The notes: generated from the letters alone by a model not told the origin. A DNA stretch of 64,000 nucleotides from Acinetobacter beijerinckii CIP 110307 (GCF_000369005.1 NZ_KB849765.1:1487335-1551334); one strand, 5' to 3'. Positions 48,230 through 58,053 are shown, numbered from the stretch's first letter. Translations and numbers: made by a program.

Positions 48230-48691
48230 TTATGCCATATTATGTGGTTGGACAACTAAGTCGTTACCCAAAATATCAACGACTCTAACTCGGTCACCGA
48301 CTTGTACTGGAGTCGTACAACGGCAATTCCATTCATCTGAACCTAAAACAGGCATTGGAAAACGAACAATGATTTGCCCGTGTTCTAGTCCAGTTTGAAT
48401 CACCATACCGACTTGACCGATAGTAGACTCCCGCGATAAACCCGCTTTGGTTTTATCGATAGAAAGTGGTTTGATAAATTTAAACCAAAGAATTGTGCAT
48501 AAAATAGATAAAACACCCCAAGTAATCACTTGAGTGGTGAAACCCATCATTGGGAAAAGCCACAGTAAAATACAGACCATGACAGCTGCAATACCAAACC
48601 ATAATGCGGCGAAAGCAGGCAGAATTAACTCCGAAAGAATCAATAAAATCCCTAATACAAACCAGTGCCAAGGTTCAACTACAAATTCCAT
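48230..48691 (-). CDS. NfeD-like membrane protein
   Basis: The 153-residue protein has three hydrophobic segments in its first ~85 residues (WHWFVLGILLILSELILPAF opens them) and a soluble C-terminal OB-fold domain with STIGQVGMVI and VGDRVRVVDILGNDLVV. NfeD proteins pair with SPFH/stomatin proteins. ATG 48691 (MEFVVEPWHW) begins at the first helix; the open frame runs 19 codons further upstream with no family support. Confidence 0.9.
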   Translation of the reverse strand: MEFVVEPWHWFVLGILLILSELILPAFAALWFGIAAVMVCILLWLFPMMGFTTQVITWGVLSILCTILWFKFIKPLSIDKTKAGLSRESTIGQVGMVIQTGLEHGQIIVRFPMPVLGSDEWNCRCTTPVQVGDRVRVVDILGNDLVVQPHNMA

Positions 48692-48796
48692 AGATTTGCT
48701 CGTATCGTTAGAATGAAATAGAGGTGAAAAAATATTCACCTCTAGCACTGTAACAGATGATTATCTTTATGAATATATAAAGATAATGAATGTGTT

Positions 48797-49714
48797 TTAG
48801 AATTTTGCTCGTGGAGCAGGTTTGAATGCAGCGGGGGATTTTTTGAAGTTAGTAATAGCCGTACGAATCGCGGTAATTTTGGCTTGAGCTGCTTTTTCAC
48901 CTTCTAGAATAGCTTGGTTACTAGATTTAAGGTCAAGCACACCGAGATGCCCAACTTTAGGTTGAATCACAACAGTTGCTTGATTCAACTCTTCATTAAT
49001 ACTTTGCTGACCCATAATATTAATGGTTTGATCCAATAATCCCCACATACTAAGTGGTTTATCACCTGTTGGACGCGCTGAAATATCCACGGCAATGACA
49101 ATATCTGCACCCATATCTTTTGCAGTTTTCACTGGAATTGGGCTCACAAGTCCGCCATCAACATATTTTGTATTACCAATGACAGCAGGGACAAATACAT
49201 TTGGGATACTGCAAGATGCACGAACGGCTTGTCCAGCATTACCTTTAATAAACTCTGCTTTTTTACCATTGTCTAGACGTGTCGCCACTGCTGCAAAACG
49301 AATCGGAAACTTTTCAATTGGCTTATTTGCAACTTGGGCATTGACATAGTTTTGTAGTTTTTGACCTTGAATAAAACCTTGACTATTTAAGGTCAAATCA
49401 CGAATGTCTGATTCTTGCAATTTGAGAGCAAGACTTTGCATTTGATACGGTGTTTGCCCACTCGCATAAATACTACCGACAAAGCTACCCGCGCTCGTAC
49501 CCGTTACGATTTTTGCTCTGATACCATGTGATTCTAAGACTTTAATCACACCAATATGCGCGAACCCTTTTGCACCGCCACCGCCTAAAGCAAGCGCAAT
49601 TACAGGTTCACGTGCATTGATCGTTGTAGTGGGTGGAGTTTTCTTTGTTACTTGATCACAACCAAATAAAGCCAAGCTAACTACAGCTAAGCAAGAGAGA
49701 CGAGCAATATTCAT
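48797..49714 (-). CDS. Patatin-like phospholipase, predicted lipoprotein (RssA-type)
   Basis: The N-terminus MNIARLSCLAVVSLALFGC is a type II signal with lipobox LALFGC, so the protein should be lipid-anchored. The patatin domain follows: oxyanion hole GGGGAKGFAHIGV, nucleophile GTSAGS, and catalytic DGG in KYVDGGLVSPIP. Predicted acyl hydrolase acting on phospholipids at the envelope. ATG 49714 is chosen because upstream residues would bury the signal peptide. A following acyltransferase gene in the same direction suggests a phospholipid-remodelling context. Confidence 0.9.
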   Translation of the reverse strand: MNIARLSCLAVVSLALFGCDQVTKKTPPTTTINAREPVIALALGGGGAKGFAHIGVIKVLESHGIRAKIVTGTSAGSFVGSIYASGQTPYQMQSLALKLQESDIRDLTLNSQGFIQGQKLQNYVNAQVANKPIEKFPIRFAAVATRLDNGKKAEFIKGNAGQAVRASCSIPNVFVPAVIGNTKYVDGGLVSPIPVKTAKDMGADIVIAVDISARPTGDKPLSMWGLLDQTINIMGQQSINEELNQATVVIQPKVGHLGVLDLKSSNQAILEGEKAAQAKITAIRTAITNFKKSPAAFKPAPRAKF

Positions 49715-49776
49715 ATCAAATGCAGATAAAATGTACAGAAAAGATGGCACATCAGAGCAGATTTACCCTTAATTTT

Positions 49777-50469
49777 CTAGTCTTTTTTCACTAGTTTTTG
49801 TAAGGGTTTCGCTAACCAATCTGGATTTTTAGGTGAGAAATGTCCGACATAATATTGCATAATTTTTTCAAGATCTTGCTGATAGTGTCCAGTGGGAGTG
49901 AAACTTCCTAAGCTGTATATGATTTTATGATCATAATCAAATGCAAACATCACAATTGGAATGCCAGCAGCATGAGCAATGTGATAAAAACCACTTTTAA
50001 TTTTTTCGGCTTGTTTCCTTGTACCTTCTGGCGCCATTCCGATCCAAATTTTATCATGCTGCTGAATCGTCGCGACGACTTGTTCAGTTAGACCATGCGC
50101 ACTTTCACGTTTTACTGGAATCAGTCCCGCCCAATCCAAAATTGCTTTGAATGGCGGTTTAAACAACGTATCTTTTCCGAGAACTGTGACTTTTAAGCCT
50201 AAGCCACCAATGGCTAGAAAACCATACCAACCATCAATATTTGAGGTGTGTGGTGAAATTATTGCTACGGCTTTCGGTAGATTCGGAATATCACCTACGA
50301 CTTTCCAACCTTGACTCAAAAAGATCTTTTTGCACAAGGCTCGACTATAAGCTGTTCCACGTTGTGGAACTAACGGAGGTAAATCTGGAAAATACTGTGA
50401 CATAAATTCAGAAATATAATAACGACTAAAAACTATGTTAAACGCGGATGACAGTTGCTGCATTGGCAA
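49777..50469 (-). CDS. PlsC-family acyltransferase
   Basis: The 1-acyl-glycerol-phosphate acyltransferase-like domain shows the catalytic H(x4)D in SPHTSNIDGW, the substrate-binding FKPPFKAILDWAGLIPVKRE, and the APEGTRKQ motif. It is 230 residues long with no obvious membrane helix. The 5' end is uncertain: TTG 50469, ATG 50463 or ATG 50403 (MSQYFPDLPP) could start it; the last gives the most family-like N-terminus. Predicted to acylate lysophospholipid or a related glycerolipid. Confidence 0.83.
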   Translation of the reverse strand: MPMQQLSSAFNIVFSRYYISEFMSQYFPDLPPLVPQRGTAYSRALCKKIFLSQGWKVVGDIPNLPKAVAIISPHTSNIDGWYGFLAIGGLGLKVTVLGKDTLFKPPFKAILDWAGLIPVKRESAHGLTEQVVATIQQHDKIWIGMAPEGTRKQAEKIKSGFYHIAHAAGIPIVMFAFDYDHKIIYSLGSFTPTGHYQQDLEKIMQYYVGHFSPKNPDWLAKPLQKLVKKD

Positions 50470-50536
50470 AAAATGAGATTTTGTAACACTGAATATGAGA
50501 GGATTAGGCAGTTAGAATTATTTTCTTATCAGTGGA

Positions 50537-51793
50537 ATGCGAAGAATGCCTAATTTTCAACAGGTCTATGTTTTATTATTTTCCTTGTATTGGGCTCAAG
50601 GATTACCTGTTGGTTTTATGACGCATGCTTTGCCTGTAATTTTAAGAGCACAAGGTGTTTCATTGGCACAAATTGGTGGTTTTGGATTACTGATGCTGCC
50701 TTGGTCAATCAAAATATTATGGGCACCATTTGTTGACCGTCATGGCCTTTCATCTTTTGGACACTATCGCAGTTGGATTTTGCCTACCCAATTATTGAGT
50801 GTCTTGATTCTTATTGTATTGTCGTTTTTTCCTATTCAAGCCTTAGATCAACCCAGTTATCTCTTGGTTTTTTTCACATTACTATTGCTCATGAATTTAA
50901 CTGGCGCAACACAGGATATTGGTACGGATGCGCTCGCTGTTCATTTGTTAAAAGGGGATCAGCAGCATTGGGGTAATACATTTCAAGTGATTGGTTCGCG
51001 ACTTGGCTTCATTGTGGGTGGCGGTGTGGTTCTATGGTGTCTAGACTGGCTGCAATGGCAGACGACTTTTCTGATGCTTGCAGGTATTGTTTTCTTAAAT
51101 ACTCTTCCGATTTTGTTTTATAAAGAAATTCCACATGTTGTTACTGCCACGCCTCTAGAAAATACAAAGCTAACTTTGCTCCAAGCAATCCATCAATATC
51201 TAGATTACTTTAAGTCCACGCCAGAGTTAAAAGCATGGTTATGGGTATTGATTAGTTTTAAGGTGGCGGACGGTTTAGCAGGGCCTTTGTTGAAACCGTT
51301 GATGGTGGATATGGGCTTGAGTTTCTCGCAAATCGGTATTTACATCACTATGTTTGGTGCATTGGCAGCACTTATTGGTGCTGCTTTCGCAGGGATATTA
51401 CTCAAACATTTTTTGCGTGTACATGCGTTGATATTTTTTTCAATTTTAAAAATTTTCAGTTTAATTGGATATGTGGTTTTAGCTTACATATATGAACATC
51501 AACTTACGGTAAAACCGATATTTTTGTATATGGTCAATGCGTTTGAAGATGCCTGCTCAGCGATGCTCTTAGTGGTGATGCTGACCTTGATCATGCAATA
51601 CAGTCGTAAGCAATTCGCTGGTACGGATTTTACTTTTCAAGTTTCAATCATGGCAACAGTCAGCGGCTTACTATATTTAATGAGTGGTGTAATCGGTGAC
51701 TTACTTGGATATTATCGATATTTAGTCTTGATTTGTGCTGCTGCTATTTTGTGTCTATTGCCTATTTTATATTGGAAAAAAAATATAAGTTAG
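50537..51793 (+). CDS. MFS transporter, AmpG-like
   Basis: This protein of 418 residues has about 12 membrane helices. The opening YWAQGLPVGFMTHALPVILRAQG and LPWSIKILWAPFVDRHG resemble AmpG/PAT-type permeases, which move muropeptides or acetyl-CoA. GATQDIGTDALAVHLL in helix 4 is typical of the same branch. A cell-wall recycling role is plausible but not shown by context. ATG 50537; ATG 50546 is also possible. Confidence 0.8.
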   Translation: MRRMPNFQQVYVLLFSLYWAQGLPVGFMTHALPVILRAQGVSLAQIGGFGLLMLPWSIKILWAPFVDRHGLSSFGHYRSWILPTQLLSVLILIVLSFFPIQALDQPSYLLVFFTLLLLMNLTGATQDIGTDALAVHLLKGDQQHWGNTFQVIGSRLGFIVGGGVVLWCLDWLQWQTTFLMLAGIVFLNTLPILFYKEIPHVVTATPLENTKLTLLQAIHQYLDYFKSTPELKAWLWVLISFKVADGLAGPLLKPLMVDMGLSFSQIGIYITMFGALAALIGAAFAGILLKHFLRVHALIFFSILKIFSLIGYVVLAYIYEHQLTVKPIFLYMVNAFEDACSAMLLVVMLTLIMQYSRKQFAGTDFTFQVSIMATVSGLLYLMSGVIGDLLGYYRYLVLICAAAILCLLPILYWKKNIS

Positions 51794-52142
51794 AAATGTA
51801 TTTTTATTAGAATTTTATTTTAAAAAAAATACACCAGCAAAACTTCTTCAACTCGCAAAATGTGATTTTGTGATCTATTTCATATTTATTGATAATCTTA
51901 GAAATAAGGGATATGTTAAATTTTTTAATGGAAAATTAAACTAAAACTAGATAAATAATCTATTGAAATTTAGAATAATTTAGAGTTTATCTTTTTCTAA
52001 AAATTTTGTTTTTCAGCCGATTCGCTCTGTGCTTAAAAATTAAACTTTAGTCGAAAATGGAATAAATTAATAAGATTTTAATCGTTTTGTCATATAAAGT
52101 TAATGTGTAGGATTTGTTACAAATTTAACTAGGATGTACACA
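51794..52142. other. AT-rich upstream region of porin 2
   Basis: No ORF is supported. It should contain the porin promoter; the stretch TTGTCA at about 52090 is a possible -35 but no good -10 is placed after it. Confidence 0.4.
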
Positions 52143-53249
52143 ATGAAAATCAAAATTGTAACAGCAGCAGTGCTCAGTTTACTTGCAACTTCAACTTTTG
52201 CAGCACCAACATTCTATGGTGAAATTGATGCAAGTGTTGATTATTTACCAGAAAAAAATGCAACAAAATCTAATAAAGATGTTTGGGAAATCAGTTCAAA
52301 TAGTTCGTTTGTCGGTTTGAAAGGCGATGAAAAATTAACAGATCGTTTAAGTGCTATTTATGCGATTGAATGGGCTTTTAATGCAGATGGCGACGGTGAT
52401 GATTGGAGCAAACGTAATCGTTTTGTTGGTTTAAAAGATTCACAACTCGGTGCTGTTAAAATCGGTGCACATGACACGCCAGTCAAGCAATTGTCTAGTG
52501 TAGTTGATACCTTCAATAACTATGTTGCCAATAAAGCCGACATCACAGGTATTTTCTCGGGTGAAAACCGCGTCTCTAATGTCGTGGTTTATGAGTCACC
52601 ATCAGTTAAATTGTTAGACGGTGCATTTAAATTTAATGCTTTGCTTGCTACGGGTGAGTCTAGTGGCATTAAATCTGACAAGGGTGTTGTTAAAACAGCT
52701 GGTCGTGGTTTAGGTGATGCTTGGTCGGCAGCAGTGACTTATGAAAATCCTTTGGTTGTAGCGGGTATTGGTTATGACAAAGCAATTCCAAGTAATTTCT
52801 TAGGACGTGGTTTTTTAAATGCTTCAGATAAAGCGATAGCAGGAGAGCAATTATTTGCTGCTGCAAATACAGTGCGTGCTATTGGTAAATTAACACCACT
52901 TGAAGGTTTAGCATTAAAAGCACTTTATCAGACCTCTGAGGTAGAAAAAGCGACAGGTAATGCAGCTGGTTCGGAAAATATTGATGATGCACAAGGCTGG
53001 TTATTAGGCGCTGAATATAATCTTCCACAAGCGAAAAATTGGACAGTAAAAGGTCAATATAGCCAAAATGACACAAGTTTTAAAAATAATACGGCTGACT
53101 TTAAAGCGAAGCAAATTATTGCTGGTGCGGACTATGCATTTACTAAACAAGTTAAAACTTACGGTTATGCTGGTTATTTAACACTTGAGCAAGCAAGTAA
53201 AAAAGATAAACAACCTGTTGCAGGTTTAGGTTTAGAATTTAAATTCTAA
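52143..53249 (+). CDS. Gram-negative porin (copy 2)
   Basis: The signal peptide MKIKIVTAAVLSLLATSTFA precedes APTFYGEIDASVDYLPEKNA; the barrel ends in GLGLEFKF. Start at 52143 rather than the in-frame ATG three codons upstream because the signal peptide begins there and AGGA lies ahead. The protein parallels copy 1 (28519-29628) along its whole length. Strong A/G-rich codons and an acidic loop (NADGDGDDW) recur. Substrate unknown; followed by a clean terminator. Confidence 0.9.
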   Translation: MKIKIVTAAVLSLLATSTFAAPTFYGEIDASVDYLPEKNATKSNKDVWEISSNSSFVGLKGDEKLTDRLSAIYAIEWAFNADGDGDDWSKRNRFVGLKDSQLGAVKIGAHDTPVKQLSSVVDTFNNYVANKADITGIFSGENRVSNVVVYESPSVKLLDGAFKFNALLATGESSGIKSDKGVVKTAGRGLGDAWSAAVTYENPLVVAGIGYDKAIPSNFLGRGFLNASDKAIAGEQLFAAANTVRAIGKLTPLEGLALKALYQTSEVEKATGNAAGSENIDDAQGWLLGAEYNLPQAKNWTVKGQYSQNDTSFKNNTADFKAKQIIAGADYAFTKQVKTYGYAGYLTLEQASKKDKQPVAGLGLEFKF

Positions 53250-53262
53250 TTTGCTTGTTTTG

Positions 53263-53299
53263 AAAAAGAGCCTCTAAGTCTTCTTAGAGGTTTTTTATT
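53263..53299 (+). terminator. Terminator of porin 2
   Basis: Stem CCTCTAAG / CTTAGAGG with a four-base loop and a long T run. Confidence 0.92.
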
Positions 53300-53477
53300 T
53301 AATATAAAAATCTGTTATAGAATGAAATGTGATTTTAGAAACGACTCTTACGTATTTTAAAATAATAAATAGATAATGATTAGCCAAAAGCGAATGATTA
53401 TTATCAAAACAAAAGATGTTTTGGTTAATCAATATTTTTTGAAAAATAAAAAAACAAGTTCAGCATTTTAATATCCA

Positions 53478-53510
53478 ATTAAGTCATTTTTAAGTTTTAA
53501 TTTTTATCTT
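53478..53510 (+). promoter_or_regulatory. PmrA-box-like promoter of pmrC
   Basis: ATTAAGTCATTTTTAAG (53478-53494) is two TTAAG half-sites with five bases between hexamers, as in the Salmonella/E. coli PmrA box YTTAAK-N5-YTTAAK, deviating only at the first base. TATCTT (53505-53510) is a plausible -10. Autoregulation of pmrCAB by PmrA is the expected use. Confidence 0.6.
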
Positions 53511-53545
53511 AGCCCTGCTAAGAATTTTCTTTTCAGATTGTGATT

Positions 53546-55189
53546 ATGAAACTACTACAAAAATTTAAGTTGCAGCCTATCTCGCTACTCACATTTAATG
53601 TGTTGTTGGCGATATGGTTAGGTGTTTTTTTAAACGTTGAGTTTTATCAAAAAATGCAATCGCTTACGCCTTATCAAGGAGTCAAAGCAGGCTTTTTTGT
53701 AGTAGCTTCAATCGTTGTTATTGTTTCCTTATACACATTTATTTTTCAGTTGATCAATTGGAAATGGACTGCTAAACCAATTGCAATTGCTTTGGTATTG
53801 ATTGGTGGCTTTGCTTCTTACGCCGTGAGTACACTCGGTGTCTTGATTACATCTGATCAAATCCAAAATCTCATGCAAACGGATTTAGCTGAAGCACGTG
53901 ATACATGGTCTTGGCAGTTGGTTGTGTGGACACTTGGCATGACGGTATTGCCGATTATCGCAATCATCTTAGTCAAGTTCAAAGCAGAACCAGTTTTAAA
54001 TCAGTTGATTAAAAAAGTGGTTGCTTCTGTGGTTTCATTGGCGATGGTGGGTGGTCTGCTTTTTGTTTTCTATGTCGATTTTGCTGCAATATTTCGTGAA
54101 AATCGTGATTTAAAAAGCATGATTTCACCTCAAAATATGATTGCTTCATTTGTGTCATATTATAAAAAGAAAGCACCGAAAGAAAATTTACCTCTCATGC
54201 ATTACGGTGTAGATGCACAAATGGTAAAAGCCAAGAATGCAAAACGACCTAAATTGATGGTTCTGGTGGTGGGCGAAACGGCACGTGCTGAAAATTTTTC
54301 ACTCAATGGTTATGAAAAAAATACCAATCCAAAATTGGCGAAACAGGATATTTTAAATTTTTCACAAGTGAGTTCTTGTGGTACTGCCACGGCAGTTTCA
54401 GTTCCTTGCATGTTCTCTGGCATGCCTCGTAAAGAATATGATGAAGCTTTGGCAAGTCATCGCGAAGGGTTATTGGATATTGCCAATCGAGCAGGTTATA
54501 AAGTGACTTGGATTGACAATAACTCAGGTTGTAAAGGTGCATGTGATCGCGTGGGTGAATTTAAAATTCCTGAGCCGATCAAACAAAAGTGGTGCAAAGA
54601 TGAAGAGTGTCTAGATGATATTCTGATCGATAGTTTGAAAGCATATTTAGCAACTATTCCGAAAAATGATACACAGCCTCGTCTGATTGTACTGCATCAG
54701 ATGGGGAGTCATGGTCCTGCATACTATAAACGTATACCTGATCAGTTTAAGGTTTTCAAACCAACCTGTGATACCAATGCGATTCAAGGCTGTTCAAGAG
54801 AAGCATTGTTAAATAGCTACGATAATACCTTGTTATATACAGATTATGTTTTGGATACCCTTATCGAAACATTGAAAAACACAACCCAATATGAAACAGG
54901 TTTATGGTATTTATCTGATCATGGTGAGTCGACTGGCGAAAGTGGTATGTATTTACATGGTGCTCCATATGCAATCGCGCCATCTCAGCAAACCCATGTC
55001 CCGATGCTGATGTGGTTTTCAAAAGAATGGAAACAACAGGCTGATCAGCAAATAAAATGCCTAGCTAAGCAGCATGATAAAACATTGAGTCAAGACAATT
55101 TATTTCCAACAATGCTGAGTTTACTTGACGTTAAAAGCAAAGTTATTGATACAAATAATGATATGTTAGCAACATGTGCTAACTCATAA
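53546..55189 (+). CDS. pmrC: Lipid A phosphoethanolamine transferase (PmrC/EptA)
   Basis: PmrC adds phosphoethanolamine to lipid A in the inner membrane, lowering the negative surface charge and susceptibility to polymyxins. Five hydrophobic segments (first ~190 residues) precede the sulfatase-like domain with VVGETARAENFSLNGYE, the nucleophile region SSCGTATAVSVPCMF, HQMGSHGPAYYKR and LSDHGESTGESGMYLHG. All metal-site residues appear intact. ATG 53546; GTG two codons upstream is in frame. It is first in pmrCAB, the Acinetobacter gene order. Confidence 0.95.
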   Translation: MKLLQKFKLQPISLLTFNVLLAIWLGVFLNVEFYQKMQSLTPYQGVKAGFFVVASIVVIVSLYTFIFQLINWKWTAKPIAIALVLIGGFASYAVSTLGVLITSDQIQNLMQTDLAEARDTWSWQLVVWTLGMTVLPIIAIILVKFKAEPVLNQLIKKVVASVVSLAMVGGLLFVFYVDFAAIFRENRDLKSMISPQNMIASFVSYYKKKAPKENLPLMHYGVDAQMVKAKNAKRPKLMVLVVGETARAENFSLNGYEKNTNPKLAKQDILNFSQVSSCGTATAVSVPCMFSGMPRKEYDEALASHREGLLDIANRAGYKVTWIDNNSGCKGACDRVGEFKIPEPIKQKWCKDEECLDDILIDSLKAYLATIPKNDTQPRLIVLHQMGSHGPAYYKRIPDQFKVFKPTCDTNAIQGCSREALLNSYDNTLLYTDYVLDTLIETLKNTTQYETGLWYLSDHGESTGESGMYLHGAPYAIAPSQQTHVPMLMWFSKEWKQQADQQIKCLAKQHDKTLSQDNLFPTMLSLLDVKSKVIDTNNDMLATCANS

Positions 55190-55203
55190 GGTGAGATGAA
55201 ATC

Positions 55204-55881
55204 ATGACAAAAATCTTGATGATCGAAGATGATTTTATGATCGCAGAGTCAACATTGACACTGTTGCGATACCATCAGTTTGATGTGGAATGGGTTAATA
55301 ATGGGGTCGATGGGCTTACATTATTATCTAAGCATGCTTTTGATTTGGTGCTATTAGATTTAGGTTTGCCATTGATGGATGGAATGCAGATTCTGCGTCA
55401 AATTCGTCAACGCAGTTCATTGCCTGTGTTAATTATTTCAGCCCGAGATCAACTGCAAAATCGTGTCGATGGACTCAATCAAGGTGCAGATGATTATTTA
55501 ATTAAACCTTATGAGTTTGATGAGTTGTTGGCACGAATTAACGCTTTATTGCGTCGTGGTCAGGTTGAAACAGCACAATTAAAAAGTCAGTCGCAATTAT
55601 TAAAAAATGGTGATTTGGTTTTAGATGTTGAACAGCATTTGGCGACTTATAAAGGTCAACAAATCGAGTTGTCGAATCGAGAGTGGGCGATTCTGATCCC
55701 GATGGTCAGTCATCCAAACAAAATATTTTCAAAGGCAAACTTAGAAGATAAGTTGTATGATTTTGATAGTGAAGTGACTAGTAATACAATAGAAGTTTAT
55801 GTGCATCACTTACGTGCGAAGTTAGGCAAAGACTTTATTCGTACCATACGTGGACTGGGTTATCGGATGGGACAATCTTAA
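55204..55881 (+). CDS. pmrA: Two-component response regulator PmrA
   Basis: OmpR-family regulator of 225 residues. The receiver domain has MIEDDF, the phospho-acceptor Asp in LVLLDLGLPLMDGM, and YLIKPYEFDELL. The C-terminal winged helix has LSNREWAILIPMVSH and FIRTIRGLGYRM. It is predicted to activate pmrC through the box at 53478. It lies 14 bases after pmrC and five before pmrB. Confidence 0.95.
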   Translation: MTKILMIEDDFMIAESTLTLLRYHQFDVEWVNNGVDGLTLLSKHAFDLVLLDLGLPLMDGMQILRQIRQRSSLPVLIISARDQLQNRVDGLNQGADDYLIKPYEFDELLARINALLRRGQVETAQLKSQSQLLKNGDLVLDVEQHLATYKGQQIELSNREWAILIPMVSHPNKIFSKANLEDKLYDFDSEVTSNTIEVYVHHLRAKLGKDFIRTIRGLGYRMGQS

Positions 55882-55886
55882 TTATT

Positions 55887-57221
55887 ATGAAAATATCCAA
55901 GCAACATTCACTTAAAAGTAGACTGATCTGGGGAACGTCTATTTTTAGTCTTTTGCTTGGATGTTTATTAATTTTTACCGCTTATAAAATTGCATTACAT
56001 GAAGTGGATGAAATATTAGATACGCAAATGCAGTACATGGCAGAGCGTTCTACATCACAGCCTCTTTCACCCTTGGCAAGTCGAGTAGAGTTACATCGAA
56101 CCTATCATGAGGAAGATCTGCTCGTTGATATTTGGGCATACAAAGATCAAAGCCATTTATGGCATCAAACTCACTTGCTGATTCCACCTGTTAAAAAAGC
56201 CGGTTTTTATAGCCAAGAAACCGCACAAGGTAAGTGGCGACTGTATGTAATTCCACTCAAAGATTATCAGATTCAAGTGAGTCAGCAGGAGAAAGTACGC
56301 CAAGCTTTTGCTTGGGAGCTGGCTGGAAGTATGTTTATTCCTTATATCTTGCTGTTACCTTTCGCAATTTTAATTCTCGCTTTTATTATTAATTTGAGTT
56401 TAAAACCATTAGATGATTTTAAAACTGAATTAACCCAACGCGATTCTGATGGCTTGTCACCCATAGATAGTCAAGAATATCCTCAAGAGTTGATCCCCAC
56501 CATTGAAGAAATGAATCGTTTATTTGAGCGTATCCAACATGCCCAAACTGAACAAAAGCAATTTATTGCCGATGCTGCTCATGAGTTAAGAACCCCTGTG
56601 ACGGCGTTAAATCTTCAAACTAAGATATTGATTAGTCAATTGCCTGAACATGAGTCATTACAGAATTTAAGCAAAGGCTTGGCACGTATTCAGCATTTAG
56701 TTACGCAGTTACTCGCTTTAGCAAAACAAGATGTTGGTCTGAGTTTAGTAGAACCACACACGGTTTTTGTGCTGAATGATGTTGTTCTAAACTGTGTTGA
56801 GCAGTTGGTGAATCTAGCGATGCAAAAAGAAATTGATTTAGGCTTTGAGCGGAATGATGCAATTGAAATGCAAAGCCTTGAGTCAACTGTCCATTCAATT
56901 ATCTTTAATCTGATTGATAATGCGATCAAATATACGCCTCCTCAAGGAGTGATTAATATCGCCGTATATAGTGATTCAGAAAATTATGCCTGTGTACAAA
57001 TCGAGGATAGCGGTACTGGGATTGATCCTGAAAATTATGACAAGGTGCTGAAACGTTTCTACCGCGTTCATCATCATTTAGAGGTCGGAAGTGGTTTAGG
57101 CTTATCTATCGTGGATAAAGCGACCCAACGTCTTGGCGGAACATTAAACCTTTCAAGAAGTATTGAATTAGGTGGTTTGTCGATTTTAGTACGATTACCG
57201 AAGAAACTTGAACATCATTAG
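55887..57221 (+). CDS. pmrB: Sensor histidine kinase PmrB
   Basis: Two membrane helices (about residues 13-33 and 145-167) flank a ~110-residue periplasmic sensor. The HisKA domain has DAAHELRTPVTALNLQTKI with the phospho-acceptor His, and the HATPase has NLIDNAIKYTPPQG, DSGTGIDPE and GSGLGLSIVDKA. Length 444 is standard for Acinetobacter PmrB. It senses cationic peptides, low pH or iron in related species. Whether any residue is a resistance mutation cannot be judged without a reference. Confidence 0.95.
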   Translation: MKISKQHSLKSRLIWGTSIFSLLLGCLLIFTAYKIALHEVDEILDTQMQYMAERSTSQPLSPLASRVELHRTYHEEDLLVDIWAYKDQSHLWHQTHLLIPPVKKAGFYSQETAQGKWRLYVIPLKDYQIQVSQQEKVRQAFAWELAGSMFIPYILLLPFAILILAFIINLSLKPLDDFKTELTQRDSDGLSPIDSQEYPQELIPTIEEMNRLFERIQHAQTEQKQFIADAAHELRTPVTALNLQTKILISQLPEHESLQNLSKGLARIQHLVTQLLALAKQDVGLSLVEPHTVFVLNDVVLNCVEQLVNLAMQKEIDLGFERNDAIEMQSLESTVHSIIFNLIDNAIKYTPPQGVINIAVYSDSENYACVQIEDSGTGIDPENYDKVLKRFYRVHHHLEVGSGLGLSIVDKATQRLGGTLNLSRSIELGGLSILVRLPKKLEHH

Positions 57222-57225
57222 AAAT

Positions 57226-57244
57226 CGCATTAAAAATGCGATCT
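57226..57244. terminator. Short hairpin after pmrB
   Basis: Stem ATCGCATT / AATGCGAT with a three-base loop between convergent genes; weak T run. Confidence 0.5.
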
Positions 57245-58053
57245 TATGAATTTGTTGGCAGAGAATGTTCTTTCAAGTAACGCAGAAAAAGCACACATTT
57301 TTGAATGCGTTTACCATCATTACCGACTCGGCTCACATTCAATTTGAGCACCCAATTTAAGCGTTTACCTACTTTGCAGATATCGCTATACACTTGTGGT
57401 TCAGCAAGTAAGGCTTGATAAAGAATATGACTGGCTTTTTCGAGTTGTTCAAATTCAAAATGATAAGCTGTAGAAAATATAAATAAGAGCCAATCACGAA
57501 CAAAACAATCATGCAAACTTAAAACGTCTTGTGGGTCTGTTTCAAAATCAATAAATGTAAATTGATGTTGTTGATCAACTAAGATATTTCGAGCAAAAGC
57601 TTCGCTTAAATATCCATGTTGTTGATGTATATCTGAAATTGCTTGGATTGCTTGGGTAAATAAAGAAAATCTTGCTTCAGGATTATCTTTATAACTCCCT
57701 AGTAGTTGATCAAGTTGGCTGACGTGGCTGTTGCGTTGTACGCCAATATCTTCAAGCAGAATTCCTTGATCAGATATAGCCAAGACATTTGGAGTGGAAA
57801 TCCCGAGTTGTTTTAGCTGATTGATACGGCGAAATTCACATTGAATTGCTTTTGAACCACCCTGATTAGGCACAGGCATAATTGCGCCTAAATTAAATAT
57901 TTTCGCAAGCCATTTCAGTGGGGTATATAACCATAGACCATGACGTTCAGAAGCTTTCTTTAACCATACTTTACCAGTACTTAATTCATATGCTTGGATA
58001 GAATCGTGTTGTGTAGTAACTGTGGTTTCTAAAAATTTTTGAAAATCATCCAT
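57244..58053 (-). CDS. Lipopolysaccharide-kinase-like (Kdo/WaaP-type) protein
   Basis: This 269-residue protein has a minimal protein-kinase fold: HGYLSEAFARNILVD (catalytic loop with His and Asn) and FTFIDFETDPQDV (metal-binding DFE). LLEDIGVQ matches the hinge region. Such small kinases are annotated as lipopolysaccharide core heptose/Kdo kinases. The neighbourhood of pmrCAB and a PAP2 phosphatase supports an envelope-lipid role, but the exact acceptor is inferred. The catalytic-loop Asp seems replaced (YLSEAFARN), which deserves checking. Confidence 0.65.
   Translation of the reverse strand: MDDFQKFLETTVTTQHDSIQAYELSTGKVWLKKASERHGLWLYTPLKWLAKIFNLGAIMPVPNQGGSKAIQCEFRRINQLKQLGISTPNVLAISDQGILLEDIGVQRNSHVSQLDQLLGSYKDNPEARFSLFTQAIQAISDIHQQHGYLSEAFARNILVDQQHQFTFIDFETDPQDVLSLHDCFVRDWLLFIFSTAYHFEFEQLEKASHILYQALLAEPQVYSDICKVGKRLNWVLKLNVSRVGNDGKRIQKCVLFLRYLKEHSLPTNS

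Noticed and set aside
53546..57221. Colistin-resistance mutations in pmrCAB
   Set aside because: The genes look intact, but resistance alleles cannot be called without a reference sequence.
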